Assembly: GCA_963715895.1 (NCBI GenBank)
Contig: OY970284.1
Coordinates: 2,232,001 to 2,296,000 of the forward strand
Reading direction: 5' to 3'
Source of the DNA: JADGNZ01 sp963715895
GTDB taxonomy: Bacteria > Acidobacteriota > Thermoanaerobaculia > Gp7-AA8
DNA: 64,000 nucleotides
Made by a program: the position numbers and the translations under genes. Shown piece by piece: positions 24,915-32,816 of this stretch. The notes below the pieces were generated by a model, which saw only the letters and a list, made by a program, of their open reading frames with translations, did not search any database and was not told the DNA's origin. How positions within the stretch are numbered: the first letter of the stretch is position 1; each line of letters opens with the position of its first letter.

Positions 24915-25618
24915 TACTCGAACAGGTCGTACTCGGCAACCGGAAGCGGTTCCGGTTCGACATCCGAGCGCCACATCTCGAAAAGGTAGAGATCCCAATG
25001 CAGCAGAAAGACCTCGCGGCTCATTTCCCAGCGCGCCGTCAGGCCCGGACCAAGTCCGCGCTTGTTCTCTTTGATCAAATGGCCGAGGTCATAGATCACC
25101 GTCTGCCGCTGCGGGTAGCCGGCGCGCGAACAGAAGAAATTGAGCGCTGCCTCGATCTTGAAGCGTTCCTGATACCGGAGTGGAACAGTCTCCCACACGG
25201 CCCGGCGCATCACGCGGATGCCCGAGAGAACGGGGCCGACCTTCATCTGCAGATGAAAAAAGTTGCGGATCGGGCCGCGGTTGCGGACGCCGATATTCAT
25301 GTCGCACTCGTTGCGCAGGACCGGCCGGACCAGCGACTCGATGTGCTCGTCGGTGAGGTTGAACATGTCGCCGTCGACGAAAAAGAGGACGTCGTGGCGC
25401 GCGTAGTCGACGCCCAGCCGCATGGCGTAACCCTTCCCGCGATTCTCGCGAAGGGCGATGGTGGTGACATCGAACGAGCGTGCGATCTCGACGGTACGGT
25501 CGGTGGAGCCATCGCTGACGACGATGATCTCGTCGATCAGGGCGCTTTTCGACAGAACGCCGAGAACCTCAGCGATCGTCTTCTCTTCGTTGTACGCCGC
25601 GATGATGGCCGAGATCAA
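24914..25618 (-). CDS. Family 2 glycosyltransferase
   Basis: A 234-residue GT2 enzyme. ISAIIAAYNEEKTIAEVL opens the nucleotide-sugar fold, IIVVSDGSTDRT carries the first Asp, and VLFFVDGDMFNL provides the DxD-like metal site; GKGYAMRLGVDYA lies between them. These are the marks of small GT-A transferases such as dolichyl-phosphate-type or glucosyl-3-phosphoglycerate-type enzymes. No membrane segments follow. It is the first gene of the pair with the esterase, which overlaps its stop codon. Donor and acceptor are unknown. Confidence 0.85.
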   Translation of the reverse strand: MISAIIAAYNEEKTIAEVLGVLSKSALIDEIIVVSDGSTDRTVEIARSFDVTTIALRENRGKGYAMRLGVDYARHDVLFFVDGDMFNLTDEHIESLVRPVLRNECDMNIGVRNRGPIRNFFHLQMKVGPVLSGIRVMRRAVWETVPLRYQERFKIEAALNFFCSRAGYPQRQTVIYDLGHLIKENKRGLGPGLTARWEMSREVFLLHWDLYLFEMWRSDVEPEPLPVAEYDLFE

Positions 25619-25675
25619 TCAACTCTCCTGAGCACGCTGGTGGGATTGCAACCGGCAGACCATACCACACCGAAA

Positions 25676-25717
25676 ACGGGGGTCGGGAGTCGGGAATCGG
25701 GTGTCGGAGGGACGGCC
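25676..25717. repeat. GGGGTCGGGAGTC repeat arm
   Basis: Several tandem 7-mers of the GGGAGTC/GGGTGTC type lie between the divergent glycosyltransferase and LEA-like genes. It is one arm only, of the family also seen at 24055-24080 and 37914-38070. Confidence 0.7.
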
Positions 25718-25744
25718 AGACCATTGCATAGAATGGTGGTTGCG

Positions 25745-26245
25745 ATGAAACGGACGTTGATTTCTGCAACGCTGCTGACCATTGGCTGCATCGTTCTGGC
25801 GGCGGTCACGCTGACGCTTTCCGGATGCCGGTCGCTGCTTCCCGGGAAAATCGTCAACCCCAGCTATGCGCTGCGAAGCGTCGTGCCGCATGTCGCCATC
25901 GCACTGCCACTCTCGGCGTCGGCCATCGACCTCGATTTCACGATCGTCGTCGACAATCCGAACGCCATCGGCCTGCGGCTCGACTGGCTCGACTTCGACC
26001 TGGCCATCAACGATACCCCGATCCTCACCAGCGTCCGCGCCGAGCAGGGCGTTCACATCCCGGCGCACGGAGTGGGCGACGTTCACCTCCGCACGCGCGT
26101 CGGCTACGGGAACCTGAAGGCTCTCTTTCGCCAGATCGCCGACATGGTCCAGGGCAACCGTGCCCACTACGCGATCCACGGCAATGCCTACTACCACACG
26201 CCGTTCGGACAGAAGCGGTTCCCGGTGACGCTGTACTCTAGGTAG
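25745..26245 (+). CDS. LEA-14-like lipoprotein
   Basis: A 166-residue protein. The ATG at 25745 opens a lipoprotein signal with lipobox TLSGC; an ATG at 25733 is possible but has a poorer ribosome site. The mature part has the LEA-14/WHy layout: AIDLDFTIVVDNPNAIGLRL, then LDFDLAINDTPI and VHIPAHGVGDVHLRTRV, a small beta sandwich with the NPN turn. Such proteins are exported desiccation- or stress-related lipoproteins of unknown action. It ends 4 nt before the next gene, so it heads an operon with the transporter and rsmE. Confidence 0.8.
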   Translation: MKRTLISATLLTIGCIVLAAVTLTLSGCRSLLPGKIVNPSYALRSVVPHVAIALPLSASAIDLDFTIVVDNPNAIGLRLDWLDFDLAINDTPILTSVRAEQGVHIPAHGVGDVHLRTRVGYGNLKALFRQIADMVQGNRAHYAIHGNAYYHTPFGQKRFPVTLYSR

Positions 26246-26248
26246 CGT

Positions 26249-27469
26249 TTGCGTCCGAACGATCTTCCGCGACCACGACTGCTGTTCGCCTCCGTCGCCG
26301 CGATTCTCTATTTCTCCGAGGGGCTTCCCTTCGGGATCGTCAACGACCTTCTCCCTGTCTATCTACGCGTTCACCACGTCGAACTGACGACGATCGGGTT
26401 CCTAAGCACCGTGGCCTCGGCATGGACGCTCAAGGTCTTCTGGTCGCCGCTGATCGACGCCTTCGGCACCTATCGGCGGTGGATTGTCACCGCCCTGCTG
26501 GCGATGGCTATCTGCATGGGCATGCTCGCTGCGATTCCCGAGAACTTCGGGCGGCCGTTCTGGACGATTATCGCAATGTTCGCCATCGCCTCGGCCACAC
26601 AGGATCTCGCGGTCGACGCCTTCACCATCCGCGCGACACCGCCCGCGTTTGTCGGGCCGGTGAAATCGATCCGCGTGGCCGCGTACCGGACAGCGCTGAT
26701 CGTCGGTGGGGGAGGGCTGGTCGCGCTCTCCGGCGTCATCGGATGGCGCGGCAGCTTCGCGGTGAGTGCCGCCATCGCGGTGGTCGTACTCGTGATTGCC
26801 TTTCGACTACCCGATGATGGCGATGAACAACTGGTTGCGCGGTCTCGCCAAACGATCATCGACCTTTTCCGCGGTCTTGCCCAGTGGCTGCGGCGTCCGC
26901 GCGCCGGCGTCCTGCTGGCGATCGTTCTGCTCTATCGCCTCGGCGAGCTGGCCATCTACACCATGATCAAACCGTACTGGGTCGATCGCGGCTACTCGCC
27001 GGCGGAGATCGGCACGATCACCACCGTCATCGGCGTCATCGTCAGCATCGCGGGGGCGGTCGCCGGCGGAGCGATCGTGGCGCGCATCGGACTCTATCGG
27101 GCCATGCTCTGGCTCGGCGCCTCGCAGATCCTCTCGAACCTCGGATACGCGATCGTGGCCACGACCCACGCCGGCCGCTGGGCGATCTACGCCGCGGCCA
27201 TCGTGGAAAACATCGGCTACGGCCTCGGCACCGGCGCATTCCTGGCATTCCTCATGGCCATCTGCGACCGCGAGCGCGCCGCCACCGAGTATGCGATGCT
27301 GACCGCCGCTTTCGGACTGTCCCGCGTCCTCATCGGCACGCCGAGCGGATGGATCGCCCAGAACGCCGGCTACGCGGCCTACTTCTGGCTAACGGTGTTT
27401 CTGGGGATTCCGGGGCTTTTGCTCGTGCCGTTTGTGAAGGGGAGACTTTCTTCTCTGACAAGAATATGA
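26249..27469 (+). CDS. AmpG-like MFS permease
   Basis: A 406-residue membrane protein with about twelve hydrophobic segments. The N-terminal SEGLPFGIVNDLLPVYLR, LKVFWSPLIDAFG and TQDLAVDAFTI motifs are those of AmpG/muropeptide-transporter type MFS proteins, which import peptidoglycan fragments or related anhydro-sugars, or act as acetyl-CoA transporters (the SLC33 relatives). Which one applies cannot be told here. The start is the TTG at 26249, 4 nt after the upstream stop; no better start follows in the first 20 codons. The stop overlaps the rsmE start as ATGA. Confidence 0.8.
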   Translation: MRPNDLPRPRLLFASVAAILYFSEGLPFGIVNDLLPVYLRVHHVELTTIGFLSTVASAWTLKVFWSPLIDAFGTYRRWIVTALLAMAICMGMLAAIPENFGRPFWTIIAMFAIASATQDLAVDAFTIRATPPAFVGPVKSIRVAAYRTALIVGGGGLVALSGVIGWRGSFAVSAAIAVVVLVIAFRLPDDGDEQLVARSRQTIIDLFRGLAQWLRRPRAGVLLAIVLLYRLGELAIYTMIKPYWVDRGYSPAEIGTITTVIGVIVSIAGAVAGGAIVARIGLYRAMLWLGASQILSNLGYAIVATTHAGRWAIYAAAIVENIGYGLGTGAFLAFLMAICDRERAATEYAMLTAAFGLSRVLIGTPSGWIAQNAGYAAYFWLTVFLGIPGLLLVPFVKGRLSSLTRI

Positions 27470-28149
27470 AACACCGCTTCTTCATCGACGCCGACCTCGT
27501 GTCCGGAACCGCCGTCGCGCTGAGCCGCGATGAGCAGCATCACGCGCATGTCGTGCGCGTTCGCGATGGCGAAGAGGTCGAGGTGTTCAACGGCCGCGGC
27601 ATCTCGTTCGTGGCGAAGTATTCAGCCGACGGCTTGCTGCTGACCGACCCGGCGCCGGATAGAGAGGCGCGGACAGCGCTGCATCTGGCCATGGCCATCA
27701 TCAATCTCGACAAGTTCGACATCGTCCTGCAGAAGGCGACGGAGCTGGGCGTCCGTTCCATCATCCCGCTGGTCACCGAGCGCGTGGAGATTCGCGCCGA
27801 GCGTTATCGGGGCAAAGCAGAGCGATGGCGGAAGATCGTCTTCGAAGCGGTCAAGCAGTCGGGCCGGTCGGTCATCCCCACGATCGAGGAGCCGGCACCG
27901 TTCGGGGAAGTCATCAGCCGCGCGGGGCAGAAGATCCTCTTCGATGCCGACTCTGACCCAGCAACCCAGCAACTCAGCAACTCTGTAACCCTCTTCATCG
28001 GCCCCGAGGGCGGCTGGAGCGAGAATGAGCTGGGCATGGCCCGTGAGAATGGTTGCGCTTTTGTCCGACTGGGCGTCCGACGCCTTCGCGCGGAGACCGC
28101 CGCGATCGTCGCCACCGCCCTTGTCACTGCGCGAAGTGGCGACATTTGA
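27466..28149 (+). CDS. rsmE: 16S rRNA (uracil-1498-N3)-methyltransferase
   Basis: A 227-residue protein of the SPOUT class. EQHHAHVVRVRDGEEVEVFN is the N-terminal PUA-like part; LHLAMAIINLDKFDIVLQKA TELG region (split here) marks the family, and the knot has LFIGPEGGWSENE, LGVRRLRAETA and a final ATALV. RsmE methylates U1498 of 16S rRNA. It overlaps the permease stop by 4 nt. One arm of the GGTTGCTGGGTTGCTGAG repeat family is inserted in frame (27957-27985), encoding DPATQQLSNS just before the LFIGPEGG strand, a loop that varies in the family, so activity may be kept. Confidence 0.92.
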   Translation: MKHRFFIDADLVSGTAVALSRDEQHHAHVVRVRDGEEVEVFNGRGISFVAKYSADGLLLTDPAPDREARTALHLAMAIINLDKFDIVLQKATELGVRSIIPLVTERVEIRAERYRGKAERWRKIVFEAVKQSGRSVIPTIEEPAPFGEVISRAGQKILFDADSDPATQQLSNSVTLFIGPEGGWSENELGMARENGCAFVRLGVRRLRAETAAIVATALVTARSGDI

Positions 28150-28187
28150 TAGATTTGCGCGGCCTATAGCACCGGAGGGAGTTTCTC

Positions 28188-29477
28188 TTGCCAACCAACA
28201 GCCTCACGATCACGGATAACCGCACCGGCAAAACGTACGATGTCCCCATCACCGATGAAACCATCCGCGCCACCGATCTGCGCAAGATCAAAGTCGACGA
28301 CGATGACTTCGGCATGATGACGTACGACCCGGCCTTCATGAACACGGCCGCATGCCGCAGCGCCATCACGTTCATCGACGGCGACAAGGGAATCCTGGAG
28401 TACCGCGGATATCCGATCGAGCAACTCGCCGAAAAAAGCACCTATCTCGAGACGGCCTGGCTGCTTCTCCATGGTGAGCTTCCGACCGCGGACGAGCTGG
28501 CCGCATGGACAAACACGATCACGTACCACACCTTCATCAACGAGAACCTCAAAGGCGTTCTCGACTCGTTCCGCTACAACGCCCATCCGATGGGGATGCT
28601 GATCGCGATGATCAGCGCCCTCGGCACGTTTTACCCCGAGGCCAAAAACATCTTCGATAAAGATGTGCGCAACCGGCAGATCGAGCGTCTCATCGCCAAG
28701 ATGATCACCATCGCCGGCTTCGGTTACCGGCACATGGTGGGCATGCCGTACGTCTATCCCGACAACGAGCTGTCCTATCCGGCCAACTTCCTGAACATGA
28801 TGTATCGGACGACGGAGTTGAAGTACGAGCCGGTGCCGGCTCTCGTACATGCCCTCGACGTCCTCTTCATCCTCCACGCCGACCACGAGCAGAACTGTTC
28901 GACGAGCACGATGCGCGTCGTCGGCAGCTCGCACGTCGACCCGTACTCCGCCGTCGCCGCCGCCTGCGCGGCACTCTATGGACCGCTGCACGGCGGAGCG
29001 AACGAGCAGGTCATCCGGATGCTGACCGAGATCGGCTCGAAGCAGAACATCCCCGCCTTCATCGAGAAGGTGAAGAAGGGCGAGGGGGTGAAGCTGATGG
29101 GCTTCGGCCACCGCGTCTACAAGAATTTCGATCCGCGGGCCACGATCATCAAGAAGGCGGCGTACGGCGTCTTCGAGGTTACGGGCATGAACCCGCTGCT
29201 GGAGATCGCCGTTGAGCTGGAGCGGATCGCGCTCGCGGATGAGTATTTCGTCAAGCGCAAGCTGTATCCGAACGTCGATTTCTACTCGGGACTGATCTAC
29301 CAGGCGATGAAGTTTCCGATGGATATGTTCCCGGTCCTCTTCGCCATCCCGCGCGTTTCCGGCTGGCTGGCGCAGTGGTGCGAGATGCTGAACGATCCCG
29401 ATCAGAAGATCGCCCGCCCGAGACAGATCTTCACGGGATCGCAAAAGCGGGATTACAAAGAGATCGGTCAGCGGTAG
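28188..29477 (+). CDS. gltA: Citrate synthase
   Basis: A 429-residue type II citrate synthase. The TTG at 28188 is the start because GGAGGGA lies 7 nt upstream and no ATG occurs at the expected N-terminus. The N-terminal beta domain (LTITDNRTGKTYDVPIT) and RGYPIEQLAEKSTYLETAWL are typical of the hexameric, NADH-sensitive type. Active-site histidines occur in LHADHEQNCSTSTMRVVGS, HGGANEQVIRML and GFGHRVYKNFDPRA, with Asp in YPNVDFYSGL. It condenses oxaloacetate with acetyl-CoA in the first step of the citric acid cycle. It stands alone after rsmE. Confidence 0.96.
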   Translation: MPTNSLTITDNRTGKTYDVPITDETIRATDLRKIKVDDDDFGMMTYDPAFMNTAACRSAITFIDGDKGILEYRGYPIEQLAEKSTYLETAWLLLHGELPTADELAAWTNTITYHTFINENLKGVLDSFRYNAHPMGMLIAMISALGTFYPEAKNIFDKDVRNRQIERLIAKMITIAGFGYRHMVGMPYVYPDNELSYPANFLNMMYRTTELKYEPVPALVHALDVLFILHADHEQNCSTSTMRVVGSSHVDPYSAVAAACAALYGPLHGGANEQVIRMLTEIGSKQNIPAFIEKVKKGEGVKLMGFGHRVYKNFDPRATIIKKAAYGVFEVTGMNPLLEIAVELERIALADEYFVKRKLYPNVDFYSGLIYQAMKFPMDMFPVLFAIPRVSGWLAQWCEMLNDPDQKIARPRQIFTGSQKRDYKEIGQR

Positions 29478-29552
29478 GACTGCGCGTAGCGCAGGAATGA
29501 CACCGGCCCTTCCTCCGTTCCCACGCACGCCGGTACCCGGAAAGGTTTCACC

Positions 29553-30491
29553 GTGAACACTTCCAGGTACATTTTCTTCGCCCTGCTTCTGGTCGTCGTT
29601 TCTCTTCCTCTCGCCGCGCAGATTAATGACACCTATGTCATCCCGGCCTCGGCCAATACCGGAGGGAACTTCGGTACGCGGTGGCTGACGCAGTTCAGCG
29701 TCTTCAACCCGCAGCTCGACTACCCACTCACCGTCAGCGTTACGTTCCTTCCCACCGGGGGCGGGACAGGGCTCGAGCGCACCTTCACCGTTCCCGCGAA
29801 CGGCACCGTGCTGTCGGACAACATCCTCGACGATCTGTTCGACATCAAGGATGGATCGGGAGCGCTGCTCGTGGCCACGTTCCCGGAGGACAATCCGAAG
29901 GCGCCGAACGACGTCCTCTCGCGCTCGTTCCTGGTCACGACCAGCACGTACAACAACGTAAAAAGCGGGACGTACGGCCAGACGATCCCGGGCGTGTGGG
30001 CTGGTTTGCAGGATTTCAAGCAGGACGGCATCAGCGCGGTGGCGCACGGCGTGCGGAACGTTGCCACTCTCGGCTGGCGCACGAACGTCGGCGCGGTGAA
30101 CCTCGGCCGGTCGAACGTCACGCTTCGCATCAACGTCTATAACGCCGCCGGCGCGACAATCATGAAAGACGCCACCCTCGACCTCCCTCCTCTCGGCCAC
30201 CGCCAGGCCAGCCTGCCGATCGAGGTCGATGGAGGCTCCATCGAGTTCTTCGTCGATGATCCAGCCAACACGGCGGTCGTCTTCCCCTACTCATCGACGA
30301 TCGACGATCTCTCCGGCGACCCGACGTATCAGGGTCCGACGCTGCTCGCCAGCGCGAAGGTCCTCTTCAAGATGGGGTTGCCGCAGCCACTCACCCTCGG
30401 CCGCAAGCTCGACTCCGATTTCGCCCGAGGCATTCGCGACACGGCGACACACCTCGGCGAAGCGACGGTTGTGAATAACAGGGTTCGGTAG
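29553..30491 (+). CDS. Secreted protein of unknown function
   Basis: A 312-residue exported protein. The GTG at 29553 has GGAAAGG 7-13 nt upstream and begins a signal peptide (NTSRYIFFALLLVVVSLPL then AAQ). The body is rich in beta strands: TQFSVFNPQLDYPLTVSVTF, TVPANGTVLSDNILDDLF, NVGAVNLGRSNVTLRINVYN. This text type, with a Q-F-x-V-F-N-P start, is found in uncharacterised secreted proteins of this lineage, perhaps adhesin-like beta sandwiches. Not assigned to a family. A perfect 12-bp hairpin follows its stop. Confidence 0.65.
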   Translation: MNTSRYIFFALLLVVVSLPLAAQINDTYVIPASANTGGNFGTRWLTQFSVFNPQLDYPLTVSVTFLPTGGGTGLERTFTVPANGTVLSDNILDDLFDIKDGSGALLVATFPEDNPKAPNDVLSRSFLVTTSTYNNVKSGTYGQTIPGVWAGLQDFKQDGISAVAHGVRNVATLGWRTNVGAVNLGRSNVTLRINVYNAAGATIMKDATLDLPPLGHRQASLPIEVDGGSIEFFVDDPANTAVVFPYSSTIDDLSGDPTYQGPTLLASAKVLFKMGLPQPLTLGRKLDSDFARGIRDTATHLGEATVVNNRVR

Positions 30492-30504
30492 CTGAGGAGA
30501 CCAG

Positions 30505-30536
30505 GTGGCACAGACAGACACTCTTGTCTGTGCCAC
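30505..30536. repeat. GTGGCACAGACA palindrome
   Basis: GTGGCACAGACA (30505-30516) and TGTCTGTGCCAC (30525-30536) are exact reverse complements with an 8-nt loop, 14 nt after the stop of the secreted protein gene. The same palindrome appears three times at 49671-49834. No T-run follows. Confidence 0.85.
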
Positions 30537-30571
30537 ATCGGCCCTGCGCGTCAGGATAGACTTTGCTTACC

Positions 30572-31468
30572 ATGCCGGCGCTTCTCGAAACCAGCCTCCC
30601 TCTTCCACTGGCCCGACGCGGAAAAGTGCGCGATGTCTACGACCTCGGCGAATCGTTTCTCTTCGTCGCCACCGACCGCATCTCCGCCTTCGACGTCGTC
30701 CTCTCGCCGGGCATTCCGGACAAGGGGAAGATCCTGACGCAGATGTCGACGTTCTGGTTCCGGCACTTTGGCGATATCGAGAACCATCTGCTCGAAACGG
30801 AATGGGAGAACTTCCCCTCCGAGGTGCGTGCGCATCCCGAGCTGCGCGGGCGTAGCGTCATCGTACGGAAGTGCCGGGTCGTTCCGGTTGAATGCGTCGC
30901 CCGCGGTTATCTGGTCGGCTCGGGACTCAAGGAGTACAACGAGACGGGCAAGGTCTGCGGCATCGAGCTGGATGCCGGCCTGACCACGGCCAGCAAACTG
31001 CGCGAGCCGATCTTCACTCCGGCCACGAAGGAAGAAAGTGGCCATGACGAGAACATTTCCTTCGAGCGGATGTGCGCGCTCGTTGGCGACGACCTCGCCG
31101 CGGAGCTGCGCGACCTGACGCTGCGCATCTACCAACGCGCCGCCGAGTACGCGGAGACGCGCGGCATCATCATCGCCGACACGAAGTTCGAGTTCGGGAT
31201 CGACGAGCACGCCACCCGCGGCAACATCGTGGTGTGGATCGACGAAGCGCTGACGCCTGACTCCTCGCGTTTCTGGCCCGCCGACCGTTACGCCGTCGGC
31301 AAAAACCCGCCGTCATTCGACAAACAGTTCGTCCGCGACTGGCTGGAGACGACCGGCTGGGACAAGGCCTCGACACCGCCCGAGCTGCCGGAGGATGTGG
31401 TGACGAAGACAAGCGAGAAGTACATCGAGGCGTTCCGAACGATTACCGGGGTTGAGCCGTTGCTGTGA
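30572..31468 (+). CDS. purC: Phosphoribosylaminoimidazole-succinocarboxamide synthase
   Basis: A 298-residue SAICAR synthetase, the eukaryote/Acidobacteriota-length type. Motifs in order: ARRGKVRDVYDLGE (nucleotide-binding loop), FVATDRISAFDVVL, ECVARGYLVGSGLKEY and IIADTKFEFGID, ending with SRFWPADRY. It joins CAIR and aspartate in purine synthesis. The ATG at 30572 is annotated; a TTG at 30563 has a better-spaced AGGA (6 nt) and could be the true start, adding three residues. No other purine gene is next to it. Confidence 0.95.
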   Translation: MPALLETSLPLPLARRGKVRDVYDLGESFLFVATDRISAFDVVLSPGIPDKGKILTQMSTFWFRHFGDIENHLLETEWENFPSEVRAHPELRGRSVIVRKCRVVPVECVARGYLVGSGLKEYNETGKVCGIELDAGLTTASKLREPIFTPATKEESGHDENISFERMCALVGDDLAAELRDLTLRIYQRAAEYAETRGIIIADTKFEFGIDEHATRGNIVVWIDEALTPDSSRFWPADRYAVGKNPPSFDKQFVRDWLETTGWDKASTPPELPEDVVTKTSEKYIEAFRTITGVEPLL

Positions 31469-31552
31469 TGCGAGGTTGCGCGGTCTCGCGGACGTCGGGC
31501 AGAAGTTTCTAAGGCCTGGTCGACCCGTTGTCTGTTCGTGACTGCCATCCAG

Positions 31553-31930
31553 TCACTCGCTTTCGGAATACCAGTCTCTATAAATTCGAACGCGGCCTGC
31601 TTCCACGATCCAGATTCGTTCCTTCGGCGAGTCGGCCCCGAGGCGTGCGATCACGGTTTCCATGAGGGCGTTAATCTCAGGCATCGAAGGGCGATTGGGC
31701 CGGAGAACAATCGTACCGGCCGTCTTCACCGGCGGGAAGCGAAGAGGATTCGAGAAATCAAGATCAAGTGTAACGAGTGTTCTCTGCTCGGCGCGGCAGT
31801 GATCGAATAGCGCCTCATCCGCCGTACCGTCGAGCTTCTCCGTCCTGACACTTTCCGCGTCCAGTCCTGCCTCCCGCACTCGCGCGAGTAGGCGGTCGCT
31901 GAGGTTCTCATCGAGTTTCAGGGCCGTCAT
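31553..31930 (-). CDS. DUF5615 PIN-like protein (putative toxin)
   Basis: A 125-residue protein. KLDENLSDRLLARVREAGLD at the N-terminus and LVTLDLDFSNPLRFPP in the middle match the DUF5615 PIN-like fold, where the early D-E-N and the LDLDF acidic residues form the metal site. The C-terminus has AGRVRIYRD, the closing strand. DUF5615 proteins occur mostly behind a DUF433 gene, as here, and are thought to form type II toxin-antitoxin pairs. It starts within the DUF433 stop (4-nt ATGA overlap). Confidence 0.88.
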   Translation of the reverse strand: MTALKLDENLSDRLLARVREAGLDAESVRTEKLDGTADEALFDHCRAEQRTLVTLDLDFSNPLRFPPVKTAGTIVLRPNRPSMPEINALMETVIARLGADSPKERIWIVEAGRVRIYRDWYSESE

Positions 31931-32172
31931 CGCATCCCGACTTCGACTGGAATCACACGCTCCCGGGTGACTTCAGCGGCGTACGCCAGAGCTGCCTGAA
32001 GGTCAGTACGGTCAAGACTGGGATACGACTCCAGAAGGTCTTCCTCAGAGACACCGAATGCAAGGTTCTCCAGGATGAGTGCGACCCAGATTCGTGTGCC
32101 GCGAATGCAGGCCTTGCCGAAGCAGATATTCGGGTCGATGCTGATACGTGCCAGAAGCTCTTCACGGTTCAC
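31927..32172 (-). CDS. DUF433 protein (putative antitoxin)
   Basis: An 81-residue protein starting at GTG 32172. ISIDPNICFGKACIRGTRIW followed by VALILENLAFGVSEEDLLES and YPSLDRTDLQAALAYA is the standard DUF433 winged-helix-like signature (GKPxIxGTR, then the ILExYPxL motif). In DUF433/DUF5615 operons it is the DNA-binding antitoxin and autorepressor. A TTGACG on the minus strand at about 32202-32207 may be part of its promoter, but no convincing -10 is seen. Confidence 0.88.
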   Translation of the reverse strand: MNREELLARISIDPNICFGKACIRGTRIWVALILENLAFGVSEEDLLESYPSLDRTDLQAALAYAAEVTRERVIPVEVGMR

Positions 32173-32301
32173 GCGCGTTTCCCCCTTTCGTTCATCGTGT
32201 AGAACGTCAACCCAGCGTCATTTGTTCGGGAAGAGAGAGGTTCCGTCGAGGAATAACTCGCTAACCGCAGGACAATGACGGACGCTACGTAACCCCAAAA
32301 C

Positions 32302-32655
32302 CTACCTCCGGTGCTCCACCTTGACCACGGTCTTGATCCCGCCGCGGACATAGAAATCGCCTTCGACGTACAGGTAACGCGGATCGAGTGCGGCGATCAG
32401 ATCGTTGGCGATCTTGTTCGTGACCGCCTCGTGGAACGTTCCTTCGTCACGGTACGACCAGAGATAGAGCTTGAGCGACTTGAGCTCGACGCACTTCTGA
32501 TCGGGGACGTAGCGGATGCGGATGGTGGCGAAGTCCGGCTGTGCCGTCATCGGACAGAGGCAGGTGAACTCCGGCGCCTCGAAAGCGATCTCGTAATCGC
32601 GCTCGGGGTTGGGGTTGGGGAAGGTGGCGAGGGTTTGTGTGGGTGTGGAGGGCAT
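32302..32655 (-). CDS. queF: NADPH-dependent 7-cyano-7-deazaguanine reductase
   Basis: A 117-residue type I QueF. The thioimide-forming cysteine lies in FTCLCPMTAQPDFATI, the QueF signature E-L-K-S-L-K-L-Y-L-W-S-Y-R-D follows, and FHEAVTNKI and the catalytic-loop residues are intact. It reduces preQ0 to preQ1 in queuosine synthesis. The ATG at 32655 is taken as start; an upstream in-frame ATG (32724) would add 23 residues encoded only by repeat sequence. It is the last gene of the minus-strand cluster, with no other queuosine gene nearby. Confidence 0.93.
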   Translation of the reverse strand: MPSTPTQTLATFPNPNPERDYEIAFEAPEFTCLCPMTAQPDFATIRIRYVPDQKCVELKSLKLYLWSYRDEGTFHEAVTNKIANDLIAALDPRYLYVEGDFYVRGGIKTVVKVEHRR

Positions 32656-32816
32656 GTCGTTGGTTGCTGGGTTGCTGAGTTGCTGAGTCTCGGGGTTGCG
32701 CGGTCTCGGGGTCGTAACCTGCAAACTCCGCGTTCAATCTTATCCGGCCCGCGAGACCCCGAGACCCCGGAACCGCGAGACCTAGCAACCAAGCAACCCA
32801 GTAACCGCGCAGTAAC
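32656..32816. repeat. Nested inverted repeats between pilT-like and queF genes
   Basis: From left to right: GGTTGCTGGGTTGCTGAGTT units, then GGTTGCGCGGTCTCGGGGTC, a spacer, then GCGAGACCCCGAGACCCC and AGCAACCAAGCAACCCAG. The order A-B...B'-A' lets the whole interval fold into one long imperfect hairpin of about 150 nt. Two separate repeat families are thus stacked in one structure. Confidence 0.85.
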